Of a stretch of 64,000 nt of DNA, positions 1 through 8,358 are shown one piece after another. The position numbers and the translations under genes were made by a program. A model generated the notes under the pieces. That model did no database searches. It was not told where the DNA came from and saw nothing but the letters and a program-made list of their open reading frames with translations. Origin of the DNA: Agrobacterium salinitolerans. GTDB lineage: Bacteria; Pseudomonadota; Alphaproteobacteria; Rhizobiales; Rhizobiaceae. Location of the stretch: the NCBI RefSeq assembly GCF_002008225.1, contig NZ_MRDH01000026.1, positions 62,001 through 126,000 of the forward strand, written 5' to 3'. How positions within the stretch are numbered: position 1 is the stretch's first letter; each line of letters starts with the position of its first letter.

Positions 1-737
1 TAATTTTCCACCGTGAATTCGACCGTATCGGCAGAAAATCGGCTGACGGCATATTGCACAGGTACGCCATCCATATCGGCATTCAATGCCTGAGTAACAA
101 GCAGGATGGCCCCGGGCGACAGTTCGAGATCGACCAGATCCTGCGTATCCGCGTGGATAGCAGAAATGACGGTGGAGATGCGCACATAGTCCGCCACGCC
201 AAGTATCTTGAAAGCGGCGGTGATCGATCCGCTTTGCTGGTATGCTTCGCCTATTCCGGCAAAACGATCAGCCGGGAACCATGTGGTCGAACGGGATACA
301 GGGCGGGTGTCCGCCTTGCGCAGGGTTTCCAGACGTATGAGCGGCGTACCGGCAGTCAGTTGCAGCCGCGCTGCCAGATCGGCACTGGCCGGTTCGGTCG
401 TGTGGGAAAGAAGTAGCGCCTCCATTTCCTTCACCTGATCGCCGATGCCTGCCGTGAAGCGCGTGCGCAGCGAAATCGGAAAACTCAGGCGCTCCTTGCG
501 GGCGATCATCGTACCGCGCCCCTGCATCGGCTCGAGAATGCCTTCGCTGGCCAGTGCGGCAATGGCGCTTCGGACAGTATGACGGTTGACGCCGAATTTT
601 TCGGCCAGCGTCATCTCGGGCGGCAACATGCCGGTTTCGTCGTGATCGCCGGCCGCAATCTCGCCCCTGATCCGGTCGGCGATCTGCCGCCAGAGCGCTA
701 CGCCGTTCTTTCTTTTCATCGCTGCCGCAGGGCTCAT
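1..737 (-). CDS. phnF: GntR/HutC-family repressor of phosphonate genes, 3' edge at window start
   Basis: Transcriptional repressor of the carbon-phosphorus lyase genes. The N-terminus (about residues 10-75) is a GntR winged helix with EMTLAEKFGVNRHTVRSAI; the rest is a UTRA effector-binding domain typical of the FadR/HutC branch. The reading frame runs 245 codons to the window edge, close to the ~241 residues of E. coli PhnF, and the next codon begins TA, so the stop may lie one base outside the window. The ATG at 737 is used; an in-frame ATG at 719 is an alternative. It diverges from phnG, with a candidate operator between them. Identity rests on the domain plus the adjacent phnG-N genes. 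Confidence 0.88.
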   Translation of the reverse strand, partial: MSPAAAMKRKNGVALWRQIADRIRGEIAAGDHDETGMLPPEMTLAEKFGVNRHTVRSAIAALASEGILEPMQGRGTMIARKERLSFPISLRTRFTAGIGDQVKEMEALLLSHTTEPASADLAARLQLTAGTPLIRLETLRKADTRPVSRSTTWFPADRFAGIGEAYQQSGSITAAFKILGVADYVRISTVISAIHADTQDLVDLELSPGAILLVTQALNADMDGVPVQYAVSRFSADTVEFTVEN

Positions 738-819
738 GTCACACGCTTGTCATTCATCGACGTTAATTGTAACTTATATTGTATAGTTGTCTATATCAAT
801 AGACATTAGAGGTCAAGCG
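738..819. promoter_or_regulatory. Divergent phnF/phnG promoter region
   Basis: This 82-bp AT-rich gap separates the divergent phnF and phnG genes. It contains TTGTCA (747-752), TTGTAA (767-772) and several TATA-like hexamers around 775-797. I cannot fix one promoter pair from spacing alone. A Shine-Dalgarno-like AGAGG lies just before the phnG ATG. Confidence 0.5.
788..805. promoter_or_regulatory. Candidate PhnF operator
   Basis: A perfect inverted repeat TGTCTAT-N4-ATAGACA sits 15 bp before the phnG start codon. GntR/HutC-family regulators bind short inverted repeats of this type, and mycobacterial PhnF is known to bind a TATAGACC-like half site. Its position in the phnF/phnG divergent region makes PhnF the obvious ligand. 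Binding is inferred. Confidence 0.6.
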
Positions 820-1281
820 ATGAATAACGAAGCTGCGAATATAGATAGTGAAAGGAAACGGGTGGCTGCGCTTCTTGCCCGCGCCACCGTTCAGGAACTT
901 GAGACGGTCTGGAGCCGGCAGAATGCCAGCCCGCAGACGGAAAACGTGCGGGGGCCGGAAACCGGCCTCGTCATGGTCAAGGGCCGCATCGGCGGCGGCG
1001 GTGCGCCTTTTAATCTCGGCGAAACCACCGTCACCCGCGCAACCGTCAAGCTTGCCTCGGGAACCGTCGGTCATGCGCATGTTCTCGGCACCGGCCGCAA
1101 GAAGGCCTGGTATGCGGCCGTTTTCGACGCGCTCTGGCAGGAAAGCCCAACCCGGGACTTCATCGAGACCGAGCTTCTTTCGCCGGTCGAAAAAAGACTG
1201 AGCGAGGAAAAGGAACGGAAAACAAGGGAAACCGCCGCCACGCGGGTCGATTTCTTCACCATGGTTAGAGGAGAGGATTGA
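820..1281 (+). CDS. phnG: C-P lyase core subunit PhnG
   Basis: Subunit of the PhnGHIJ carbon-phosphorus lyase core complex, acting with PhnI and PhnH to transfer the phosphonate to the ribose of ATP. The protein is 153 residues, as in the family (~150). It carries family-like stretches such as ETTVTRATVKLASGTVGHAH and GRKKAWYAAVFDAL. An in-frame TTG at 787 lies inside the operator, so the ATG at 820, with AGAGG upstream, is the better start. The stop codon shares one base with the phnH start, indicating translational coupling. Confidence 0.93.
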   Translation: MNNEAANIDSERKRVAALLARATVQELETVWSRQNASPQTENVRGPETGLVMVKGRIGGGGAPFNLGETTVTRATVKLASGTVGHAHVLGTGRKKAWYAAVFDALWQESPTRDFIETELLSPVEKRLSEEKERKTRETAATRVDFFTMVRGED

Positions 1282-1889
1282 TGGGTGTGAAAGCCGAAGC
1301 ATTGACGGGCGGCTTTTCCAGCGCCGTCTTCGATTCCCAGCGTATTTTCAAGAAGCTGATGGACGGCATGGCCCGTCCCGGCACGCCGCAGACAATCGAA
1401 ACGGCTGTCGCCCCGCCGCTGCCGCTTGCCGCTGCCACCGGTGCGGTTCTGCTGGCGCTTTGCGACCACGATACGCCGGTCTGGCTGAGTGGCGCCTTGC
1501 GCAAGACTGCGGTGCCGGGCTGGATCGGATTTCACACCGGCGCGCCTGCGACGGAAGAAAAAGCGGCTGCGCATTTCGCCGTCATCGAAGCGGGCAGCGC
1601 CATCGCGTCCTTCGGCCTTTTCGCCCAGGGCAGTCAGGAATATCCCGACCGCTCCACGACGCTCATCATCGAATTGTCCGATCTGGACGGTGGGCGGGAA
1701 TTGCTGCTTTCCGGGCCTGGCATCCGCCACGTCAACATCATCAGCCCTTCCGGCCTGCCGGATATTTTCCCAATGCTTTGGGCGGAGAACAACGCCATCT
1801 TCCCGCGCGGCGTCGATGTCATCCTGACGGCTGGCGATAAATTCGTCTGCCTGCCGCGTACGACGCGCATCAAACCCGTGGAGGCATAA
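1281..1889 (+). CDS. phnH: C-P lyase core subunit PhnH
   Basis: Structural subunit of the C-P lyase core complex, needed with PhnG and PhnI for the nucleophilic exchange step. The predicted product has 202 residues (E. coli PhnH ~194). The N-terminal FSSAVFDSQRIFKKLMDGMARPG and the central GLFAQGSQEYPDRSTTLIIE region are typical of PhnH. The ATG shares one base with the phnG stop. The gene lies in the unbroken phnGHI order. Confidence 0.93.
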   Translation: MGVKAEALTGGFSSAVFDSQRIFKKLMDGMARPGTPQTIETAVAPPLPLAAATGAVLLALCDHDTPVWLSGALRKTAVPGWIGFHTGAPATEEKAAAHFAVIEAGSAIASFGLFAQGSQEYPDRSTTLIIELSDLDGGRELLLSGPGIRHVNIISPSGLPDIFPMLWAENNAIFPRGVDVILTAGDKFVCLPRTTRIKPVEA

Positions 1890-1890
1890 G

Positions 1891-3000
1891 ATGTATGTTG
1901 CTGTCAAAGGCGGGGAGACCGCCATCGCCAACGCGCACCGGCTGCTGGCCGACCAGCGGCGCGGAGACCGCGACCTGCCCGCCATGAGCGTGGGGCAGAT
2001 CGTTTCGCAGCTGTCTCTCGCCGTAGATCGGGTGATGGCGGAAGCCTCGCTCTACGACCAGTCGCTTGCGGCCCTTGCCGTCAAGCAGGCGCGCGGTGAC
2101 ATGATCGAAGCCATCTTCCTGCTGCGCGCCTATCGCACCACGCTGCCGCGCTTCGGCTATTCGGTGCCGGTGGATACCGCTGACATGGCGGTGCAGCGAC
2201 GCGTTTCCGCGACCTATAAGGATTTGCCCGGCGGACAATTGCTGGGTCCGACCTTCGATTACACCCACCGGCTGCTTGATCCCTCCCTCCTCGAAGACGG
2301 GGCCGTCGAAACCGCTACCCAGCGTGAAGGCGAGCCGGAATATGTCATGCGCGTTTCCGATATCCTCGCTCAGGAGGGGCTGATCGAAAGCGACGGCGAC
2401 ATGCCGGACGATCATATTGCCGGCGACCTGACACGGGAACCGATGGAGTTTCCCATGCCGCGTGACCTGCGCCTGCAATCGCTGGCGCGTGGCGATGAGG
2501 GTTTCCTTCTGGCCCTCGCCTATTCGACCCAGCGCGGTTACGGCCGCACACACCCCTTCGTCGGCGAAATCCGTATTGGCGAAGTAGAGGTCGAGCTTGA
2601 TGTGCCGGAACTCGGCTTCTCCGTCTCGCTTGGCGATATCCAGGTCACCGAATGCCAGATGGTCAATCAGTTCAAGGGATCGGCGAAGGCACCGCCGCAA
2701 TTCACCCGCGGCTACGGTCTGGTCTTTGGCCAGAGCGAACGAAAGGCGATGGCAATGTCGCTGGTTGATCGCGCGCTGCGCGCCGGCGAATTCGGCGAAG
2801 ATGTCGTCGCGCCGGCACAGGACGAGGAGTTCGTCATTTCACACGCCGACAATGTGCAGGCGACGGGTTTCGTCGAGCATCTGAAATTGCCGCACTACGT
2901 GGATTTTCAGGCCGAACTCGGTCTGGTGCGAAAGATGCGCGCCGATTTCGAGGCGATCAACGCCAATGGCGCGGAATGGATGAGCGATGCGGCCGAATAG
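1891..3000 (+). CDS. phnI: C-P lyase core subunit PhnI, nucleosidase/phosphonate transfer
   Basis: Catalytic component that, with PhnG, PhnH and PhnL, replaces the adenine of ATP by the phosphonate; alone it is known as a purine ribonucleosidase. The protein has 369 residues, slightly longer than E. coli PhnI (354). It begins MYVAVKGGETAIANAH, the usual PhnI N-terminus, and contains the conserved DFQAELGLVRKMR region near the end. It starts one base after the phnH stop. A 133-bp gap then separates it from phnJ, unlike the overlapping junctions elsewhere in the operon. Confidence 0.94.
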   Translation: MYVAVKGGETAIANAHRLLADQRRGDRDLPAMSVGQIVSQLSLAVDRVMAEASLYDQSLAALAVKQARGDMIEAIFLLRAYRTTLPRFGYSVPVDTADMAVQRRVSATYKDLPGGQLLGPTFDYTHRLLDPSLLEDGAVETATQREGEPEYVMRVSDILAQEGLIESDGDMPDDHIAGDLTREPMEFPMPRDLRLQSLARGDEGFLLALAYSTQRGYGRTHPFVGEIRIGEVEVELDVPELGFSVSLGDIQVTECQMVNQFKGSAKAPPQFTRGYGLVFGQSERKAMAMSLVDRALRAGEFGEDVVAPAQDEEFVISHADNVQATGFVEHLKLPHYVDFQAELGLVRKMRADFEAINANGAEWMSDAAE

Positions 3001-3001
3001 C

Positions 3002-3097
3002 TCAGCGGCTGTGCTGCTCGCCAAACCAGTAGGCGCAAAAGACGGTCGATGCTGCAAAGACAGCAAAGAACACGGCTGCAAGAATTCCAATCTCCAT
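3002..3097 (-). CDS. Putative 31-residue membrane peptide, antisense in the phnI-phnJ gap
   Basis: I do not recognise this product. On the minus strand an ATG at 3097 opens a 31-codon frame ending in TGA at 3002. The peptide starts MEIGILAAVFFAVFAAS, continues through a hydrophobic stretch of about 20 residues and ends YWFGEQHSR. It therefore looks like a single membrane helix with a polar C-terminus. AAAAAAGGAGT lies about 9 nt upstream of the ATG, a strong ribosome binding site. The frame fills the phnI-phnJ gap almost exactly. No promoter for it is obvious, and it could be fortuitous. Confidence 0.35.
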   Translation of the reverse strand: MEIGILAAVFFAVFAASTVFCAYWFGEQHSR

Positions 3098-3133
3098 GAG
3101 CTTGTACTCCTTTTTTCACAAGGCTAACGCGCA

Positions 3134-4036
3134 ATGCTTGAAGAAGTTTCATTTGACGACGGGCTGGCTGCCTACAACTTCGCCTATCTGGACGAACAGA
3201 CCAAGCGAATGATCCGCCGGGCGATCCTGAAGGCCATCGCCATTCCCGGTTATCAGGTTCCCTTCGCTTCCCGCGAAATGCCCATGCCCTATGGCTGGGG
3301 CACCGGCGGTGTGCAGGTGACCGCCTCCATCCTCGGTCCTGATGATGTGCTGAAGGTGATCGACCAGGGCGCGGACGACACGACCAACGCCGTTTCCATC
3401 CGTGCCTTCTTCCAGAAGGTCGCGAATGTGGCGGTCACCACCCGCACGAAGGATGCAACGATCATCCAGACGCGGCACCGCATTCCGGAAGAGGAGCTGC
3501 ATTCGGGCCAGGTGCTCGTTTATCAGGTTCCGATCCCCGAACCCCTGCGCTTCCTCGAGCCGCGCGAGACCGAGACCCGCGTCATGCATGCGCTTGAAGA
3601 ATACGGCCTGATGCACGTCAAGCTTTATGAGGACATCGCCCGTAACGGCCGCATCTCCACCACCTATGCCTATCCGGTGAAGGTGGCCGGGCGCTACGTG
3701 ATGGACCCCTCGCCCACGCCAAAATTCGACAATCCGAAAATGAACATGTCGGATGCATTGCAGCTGTTTGGCGCCGGGCGTGAAAAGCGCATCTATGCCG
3801 TGCCGCCCTATACCGATGTCGTTAGCCTCGACTTCGAAGATCACCCCTTCGAAATCCAGCGTTTCGACAAGCCCTGCGCGCTGTGCGGCGCAGAGAATGT
3901 CTATCTCGACGAGGTGGTGCTGGATGACAAGGGCGGGCGTATGTTCGTCTGCTCCGATACCGACCATTGCGAAGACCGCCGCGCCCATGGCCACAAAGGC
4001 CATCTGCTGGCGGATGTGAAGGAGGCCGCAGAATGA
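3134..4036 (+). CDS. phnJ: C-P lyase radical SAM subunit, alpha-D-ribose 1-methylphosphonate 5-phosphate C-P-lyase
   Basis: The enzyme that breaks the carbon-phosphorus bond using S-adenosylmethionine and a [4Fe-4S] cluster. The 300-residue protein carries the non-canonical PhnJ cysteine set near residues 250-280: CALC, then a cysteine in MFVCSD and one in DHCED. This is the known PhnJ arrangement, not the classical CX3CX2C. The N-terminus LDEQTKRMIRRAILKAIAIPGYQVPF is typical. It is slightly longer than E. coli PhnJ (281). Its last four bases overlap the phnK start (ATGA). Confidence 0.95.
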   Translation: MLEEVSFDDGLAAYNFAYLDEQTKRMIRRAILKAIAIPGYQVPFASREMPMPYGWGTGGVQVTASILGPDDVLKVIDQGADDTTNAVSIRAFFQKVANVAVTTRTKDATIIQTRHRIPEEELHSGQVLVYQVPIPEPLRFLEPRETETRVMHALEEYGLMHVKLYEDIARNGRISTTYAYPVKVAGRYVMDPSPTPKFDNPKMNMSDALQLFGAGREKRIYAVPPYTDVVSLDFEDHPFEIQRFDKPCALCGAENVYLDEVVLDDKGGRMFVCSDTDHCEDRRAHGHKGHLLADVKEAAE

Positions 4037-4809
4037 GCGACGCATCGCTTCTGAAAGTCCGGGACGTTTCCAAATATTATGGCGACCGCGCCGGCTGCCG
4101 CAACGTGTCCTTCGACCTCTATCCGGGCGAGGTTCTGGCAATCGTCGGTGAGTCCGGTTCCGGCAAGACCACCCTCCTCAACTGCATTTCCACCCGGCTG
4201 ATGCCGACGGCGGGCAGCGTGGAATATCGCATGCGCGACGGCACGGTCCGTGACCTCTATCATATGGGTGAGGCCGAACGGCGTTGCCTGATGCGGACGG
4301 ACTGGGGTTTCGTGCACCAGAACCCGGCAGATGGGCTGCGCATGGCGGTTTCCGCCGGCGCCAATGTCGGCGAGCGGCTGATGGCCGTCGGCAACAGGCA
4401 TTATGGCAATATAAGGCAATCGGCCAGCGAATGGCTGGAGCGGGTGGAAATCGGCACCGACCGTATCGACGACCAGCCGCGCGCCTTTTCCGGCGGCATG
4501 CGCCAGCGCCTGCAGATCGCCCGCAACCTCGTCACCTCGCCGCGCCTCGTCTTCATGGACGAACCGACCGGCGGCCTCGATGTCTCGGTACAGGCACGCC
4601 TGCTCGATCTGGTTCGCGGCCTCGTCAACGATCTCGGTCTTGCGGTCGTCGTGGTCACCCATGATCTCGCGGTGGCGCGACTTCTCTCTCACCGCATGAT
4701 GGTGATGAAGGGCGGTGACGTCATCGAACATGGCCTCACCGACCGCGTGCTGGACGACCCGCGCGAGCCCTACACGCAATTGCTCGTTTCCTCCATCTTG
4801 CAGGTCTAG
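4033..4809 (+). CDS. phnK: C-P lyase-associated ABC-type ATPase PhnK
   Basis: ABC-family ATPase that docks on the PhnGHIJ core; it is part of the lyase machinery, not of the importer. The protein has 258 residues. Walker A is GESGSGKTTLLN, the signature is FSGGMRQRLQIARNL and Walker B is LVFMDEPTGGLD, followed by a switch His in VVVVTHDLAVA. The sequence resembles dipeptide-transporter ATPases, as PhnK does. ATG overlaps the phnJ stop by 4 nt. A 67-bp gap with a palindromic repeat follows. Confidence 0.92.
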   Translation: MSDASLLKVRDVSKYYGDRAGCRNVSFDLYPGEVLAIVGESGSGKTTLLNCISTRLMPTAGSVEYRMRDGTVRDLYHMGEAERRCLMRTDWGFVHQNPADGLRMAVSAGANVGERLMAVGNRHYGNIRQSASEWLERVEIGTDRIDDQPRAFSGGMRQRLQIARNLVTSPRLVFMDEPTGGLDVSVQARLLDLVRGLVNDLGLAVVVVTHDLAVARLLSHRMMVMKGGDVIEHGLTDRVLDDPREPYTQLLVSSILQV

Positions 4810-4810
4810 C

Positions 4811-4858
4811 CGCGCGATTCCGAAAAATGGTCCCCGGTTTTCGGACAAAATCACGCGC
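4811..4858. repeat. Dispersed rhizobial-type palindromic element
   Basis: The phnK-phnL gap contains a long imperfect palindrome. The outer arms are CGCGCGATT (4811-4819) and AATCACGCG (4849-4857); the inner arms CCGAAAA (4820-4826) and TTTTCGG (4838-4844) flank a GC-rich loop. Sequences of this form (CCGAAAA...GGTTTTCGG with flanking GATT/AATC) are familiar as highly dispersed intergenic palindromes in Rhizobiales genomes. It probably forms an RNA stem-loop between the two cistrons. Confidence 0.7.
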
Positions 4859-4876
4859 AGAAAGAAAGAACCCACC

Positions 4877-5584
4877 ATGACGACGCCTCTCATCGTTTCG
4901 GAAGTCTTCAAAAGCTTCACCATGCATCTTCGCGACGGTATCGAGCTGCCAGTCGTTCGCGATGTCAATTTCTCCGTCTCTAGCGGCGAATGCGTCGTGC
5001 TCGGCGGCCCTTCGGGCATCGGCAAAAGCTCGATCCTGAAAATGCTCTATGGCAACTACGCCATCGACAGCGGACAGATTCTCGTTCGTCATGAGGGCCA
5101 GGTCGTCGATATCGGCAATGCCTCGCCGCGCACGATCCTCGAAATACGCCACCGCACGATTGGTTATGTCAGCCAGTTCCTGCGCACCGTGCCACGCGTT
5201 CCAGCAATAGACGTCGTCGCCGAGCCGCTTTTTGCCCGCAAGGTTGCGGTCGAGGAGGCGCGCGAGCAGGCAGCGGCGCTGCTTTCGAAGCTCAACCTGC
5301 CGAAGGAATTATGGTCGCTGCCGCCGGCAACCTTTTCCGGCGGTGAGCAGCAGCGTGTGAATATCGCACGCGGTTTCATCACCGATCACGCCATCCTGCT
5401 TCTCGACGAACCCACCGCCTCACTGGATGCCGCCAATCGGCGGGTCGTCGTTGAGATGATCGCCGAAAAGAAGCGCAAGGGGACCGCCTTGCTTGGCATT
5501 TTCCATGACGAAGAAGTGCGCGAAGCCGTGGCTGACCGCATTCTCGACGTTTCGCGATTCTCGCCCCGGAAGGCAGCGGCATGA
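4877..5584 (+). CDS. phnL: C-P lyase-associated ABC-type ATPase PhnL
   Basis: Second ABC-family ATPase of the lyase machinery, required together with PhnGHI for making the ribose phosphonate triphosphate. The ATG at 4877 gives 235 residues (E. coli ~226). Walker A is [14 protein letters not shown], the signature is [15 protein letters not shown] and Walker B is [12 protein letters not shown], with a terminal His in [11 protein letters not shown]. The resemblance is to LolD/MacB-type ATPases. Its stop overlaps the following acyltransferase start by 4 nt (ATGA). Confidence 0.92.
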   Translation: MTTPLIVSEVFKSFTMHLRDGIELPVVRDVNFSVSSGECVVLGGPSGIGKSSILKMLYGNYAIDSGQILVRHEGQVVDIGNASPRTILEIRHRTIGYVSQFLRTVPRVPAIDVVAEPLFARKVAVEEAREQAAALLSKLNLPKELWSLPPATFSGGEQQRVNIARGFITDHAILLLDEPTASLDAANRRVVVEMIAEKKRKGTALLGIFHDEEVREAVADRILDVSRFSPRKAAA

Positions 5585-6198
5585 GCGTCAAGGTCGGTCT
5601 CGAACCCGTCATCCACGAAAGTGCCCGCGTCACCAATTCCTCGATCGGCCGCTATACCGAAATTTCGGAGCGCTGCCGCCTTGAGGAGGTCGAGATGGGC
5701 GATTACTCCTATGTCATGCAGGATGGCGCGATCTGGTGCGCCACCATCGGCAAATTCGTCAACATCGCCGCTTCCGTCCGCATCAACGCCACCAATCATC
5801 CGATGCAGCGGGCGACATTGCACCATTTCACCTATCGCGCCCGCAGCTACTGGGACGACGCCGAAGATGAAACGGATTTCTTCGCCGCCCGGCGTGCCAA
5901 ACGGGTGGTGATCGGCCACGATGTCTGGATCGGCCACGGTGCGACCATCCTGCCCGGCGTCACGGTGGGGAACGGTGCAGTCGTCGGGGCCGGGGCGGTC
6001 GTTTCCAAAGATGTTGCGCCCTACACCATCGTCGGCGGCGTGCCCGCCCGGCTGATCCGCGAGCGTTTTACCGCGGAGCTTGGCAAGCGCATGGATGAAC
6101 TGAATTGGTGGGATTGGGACCATGCGAGGCTGCGCAGCGCGCTGGATGATTTCCGCACACTCGCCGCCGAGGATTTCGTGGCGAAATATGGCGGGTAA
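5581..6198 (+). CDS. Phosphonate-operon hexapeptide-repeat acyltransferase
   Basis: A left-handed beta-helix acyltransferase of the family found inside C-P lyase operons (DapH/LacA-like). It has 205 residues. Hexapeptide-type turns are visible at [29 protein letters not shown] and, at the C-terminus, [31 protein letters not shown] followed by VGGVPARLI. Family members use acetyl-CoA. A role in modifying or detoxifying an aminophosphonate, as PhnO does in E. coli, is plausible but unproven; no phnO-like gene is present here. It is translationally coupled to phnL and is the last gene of this block. Confidence 0.8.
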   Translation: MSVKVGLEPVIHESARVTNSSIGRYTEISERCRLEEVEMGDYSYVMQDGAIWCATIGKFVNIAASVRINATNHPMQRATLHHFTYRARSYWDDAEDETDFFAARRAKRVVIGHDVWIGHGATILPGVTVGNGAVVGAGAVVSKDVAPYTIVGGVPARLIRERFTAELGKRMDELNWWDWDHARLRSALDDFRTLAAEDFVAKYGG

Positions 6199-6360
6199 AC
6201 TCCCGCCTATACCGAAGCAATTGCAGTCCCGGGGTCATGTCCTGGGATTTCTGTTTGTCGGCTCCCGATATGCCACGCAGGATTTCCACCGCATGACAAG
6301 CCAGAAGAAAGGTTTGTCGGCGAACCCACGGGTGTCGTATCTGCGAATTATGTAATATTT

Positions 6361-6378
6361 TCTTCATCAAACTGACAC
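6361..6378 (+). promoter_or_regulatory. Candidate PHO box upstream of phnC
   Basis: Two 7-bp half sites, TCTTCAT and CTGACAC, are separated by 4 bp, giving the 11-bp period of PhoB sites (consensus CTGTCAT-N4-CTGTCAT; 4/7 and 5/7 matches). It lies 59 bp before the phnC ATG. Rhizobial phoCDET/phnCDE importer operons are known to be PhoB-activated, so a site is expected here. The match alone is weak. Confidence 0.45.
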
Positions 6379-6436
6379 TCACGCTTCACGCACCGCTGTT
6401 ACGTCGAACCCCGTCAAAAGAAGATTGGACGGGGAA

Positions 6437-7297
6437 ATGAGCTTTCACCTGAAGCAAGTCACGCGCCGTTTCGGCAACCACACTGCGGTCGATTCCGTAA
6501 ATGTCGAGATACCGCAGGGTCAGATGGTCGGCGTGATCGGGCGCTCAGGTGCGGGAAAATCGACGCTGCTGCGCATGATCAATCGCCTCGTCGATCCGTC
6601 TTCGGGCTCCATTCATTTCAACGATACCGAAGTGTCTGCACTGAAGGGTGCTGCGCTCCGCAACTGGCAGCGCGACTGCGCCATGATCTTCCAGCAGTTC
6701 AATCTGGTGCCCCGCCTCGATGTGCTCACCAACGTCATGCTCGGCCGCCTCAACCACCGTTCAACGGCGCTCAGCCTTTTCAACATCTTCACCCATGAGG
6801 AGCGGCTGATGGCTATCGCCGCGCTCGAGCGGCTCGGCATCGAACATGTGGCCATGCAGGCGGCAGGCACGCTTTCCGGCGGCCAGCAGCAGCGCGTCGC
6901 CATTGCGCGTGCGTTGATGCAGTCTCCAAAGATGGTCCTGGCCGATGAACCGATCGCCTCCCTCGACCCCCTCAATGCCAAGATCGTGATGGACGCGCTG
7001 CGCGACATCAACGAGCGCGAAGGCATCACCGTCATCACCAACCTTCACACACTGGATACGGCGCGCAATTATTGCGAACGCATCATCGGCATGTCGCAGG
7101 GCCGCGTCGTCTTCGATGGAACGCCCGCCGAGCTCACTGCTGCCGCCGTCACCGAAATCTACGGAACCGATTCGCAAGGCTCCGGCATCGACGAGACCAT
7201 GACCTCGACCAGCATCAATATTCCCGGCGCGCAGCTTGCCGCGCGTCCGGTGCAGCAATCTGCCGGTCCCGAACCGCTCGCTCTCGCCGGGCTCTGA
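6437..7297 (+). CDS. phnC: Phosphonate ABC transporter ATP-binding protein
   Basis: Energises phosphonate/phosphate import at the inner membrane with PhnD and PhnE. The 286-residue protein has Walker [14 protein letters not shown], signature [15 protein letters not shown] and Walker [13 protein letters not shown]. The C-terminus is about 30 residues longer than E. coli PhnC. An in-frame TTG at 6425 precedes the chosen ATG; GGGGAA lies just before the ATG. It starts a four-gene operon phnC-phnD-phnE1-phnE2 after a 238-bp gap with a PHO-box candidate. Confidence 0.94.
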   Translation: MSFHLKQVTRRFGNHTAVDSVNVEIPQGQMVGVIGRSGAGKSTLLRMINRLVDPSSGSIHFNDTEVSALKGAALRNWQRDCAMIFQQFNLVPRLDVLTNVMLGRLNHRSTALSLFNIFTHEERLMAIAALERLGIEHVAMQAAGTLSGGQQQRVAIARALMQSPKMVLADEPIASLDPLNAKIVMDALRDINEREGITVITNLHTLDTARNYCERIIGMSQGRVVFDGTPAELTAAAVTEIYGTDSQGSGIDETMTSTSINIPGAQLAARPVQQSAGPEPLALAGL

Positions 7298-7382
7298 GGA
7301 ACCGCTCAGCATCGTTTGCGCCCGCGTCAAGGGCCAATATTTCACAACAAACTCCGGCTCGCCGGGAAACAGGAGAAAGTCC

Positions 7383-8288
7383 ATGTTGAAGAAAGTCCTT
7401 CTTTCGGCAGTCGCCCTTGGCGTTCTGGCCGGTTCCGCCATGGCTCAGGACGTCAAGGTTCTGCGCATCGGTCTCGACGGCTCCGAAAACGAAGCCGACC
7501 AAATCCGCAACACCAAGTGCGTTGCCGATGGCCTCAAGGCTGCAACCGGCGTTTCCGAAGTTCAGGTTTTCCCGTCTCCGGATTATAACGGCGTTATCCA
7601 GGGCCTGCTCGGCGGCACCATCGACATCGCTTCCATGGGCGCATCCTCCTACGCCAAGATCGCCATCGCAGACCCCAAGGCTGTCGATCCGATCCTGACC
7701 TATACGGGCTCCGATGGTTCCAGCGGCTACTACACCATCATGGTTGCTCGCAAGGACAGCGGCATCAAGACGCTGGCTGATGCCAAGGGCAAGAAGATCG
7801 GCTTTGCCGACCCGGACTCCACCTCCGGCTTCCTGGTCCCGAACGTCGCCATCCCGAAGGAAACCGGCACGCCGATCAAGGAATACTTCTCCGAGACCGG
7901 CTTTGGCGGCGGCCATGAGAACCTCGTTCTCGCCGTTCTCGACAAGAAGTTCGATGTCGGCACCACCTTCGGTTCGGGTGTTGGCAAGTGGGAAGAAGGT
8001 TACTCCGGTGGCAACCTTCACCAGATGGTCAAGAAGGGCAACCTCGACATGGACGATATCGTCGAAGTCTGGAAGTCGCCGCTGATCCCGAACGGTCCGC
8101 TGATGGTTACGAACAAGCTCGGCGACGCGATGAAGCAGAAGGTCGAAGACTTCTTCATGGAACTGCCGAAGAAGGATCTCGCATGCTTCCAGGGCTTCAC
8201 CCAGGGCAAGAACACCGCCTACATCAAGGTCGATCCGTCCTTCTACCAGACGATCATCGACGCCCGTAAGTCCGTTATCGGCGGCTGA
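7383..8288 (+). CDS. phnD: Phosphonate ABC transporter periplasmic binding protein
   Basis: Captures phosphonates in the periplasm for the PhnCE importer. The 301-residue precursor has a signal peptide (MLKKVLLSAVALGVLAGSAMA, cleavage after AMA). The mature protein is a PhnD-type binding protein with FPSPDYNGVIQGLLGGTIDIASMG and FADPDSTSGFLVPN, the conserved ligand-loop regions. CAGGAGAAAG supplies the ribosome binding site. A strong hairpin follows the stop codon, which should favour phnD mRNA over the downstream permease message. Confidence 0.95.
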   Translation: MLKKVLLSAVALGVLAGSAMAQDVKVLRIGLDGSENEADQIRNTKCVADGLKAATGVSEVQVFPSPDYNGVIQGLLGGTIDIASMGASSYAKIAIADPKAVDPILTYTGSDGSSGYYTIMVARKDSGIKTLADAKGKKIGFADPDSTSGFLVPNVAIPKETGTPIKEYFSETGFGGGHENLVLAVLDKKFDVGTTFGSGVGKWEEGYSGGNLHQMVKKGNLDMDDIVEVWKSPLIPNGPLMVTNKLGDAMKQKVEDFFMELPKKDLACFQGFTQGKNTAYIKVDPSFYQTIIDARKSVIGG

Positions 8289-8306
8289 TCCTGCGATCAT
8301 ATCCGG

Positions 8307-8336
8307 AAGCGGCGGTGCCCCACGGCGCCGCCGCTT
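8307..8336 (+). terminator. Hairpin between phnD and phnE1
   Basis: AAGCGGCGG (8307-8315) pairs with CCGCCGCTT (8328-8336), with further pairing inside, and TTTT follows from 8335. This is 19 nt after the phnD stop. It is best read as a partial terminator or mRNA-stabilising stem within the transporter operon. Confidence 0.7.
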
Positions 8337-8358
8337 TTGCCAATAAAGGAAAAGCGGC

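Noticed and set aside
6122-6355. A 77-codon plus-strand frame crossing the 3' end of the acyltransferase gene into the phnC upstream region
   Set aside because: No ribosome binding site and no recognisable composition; the gap is better explained as a promoter region.
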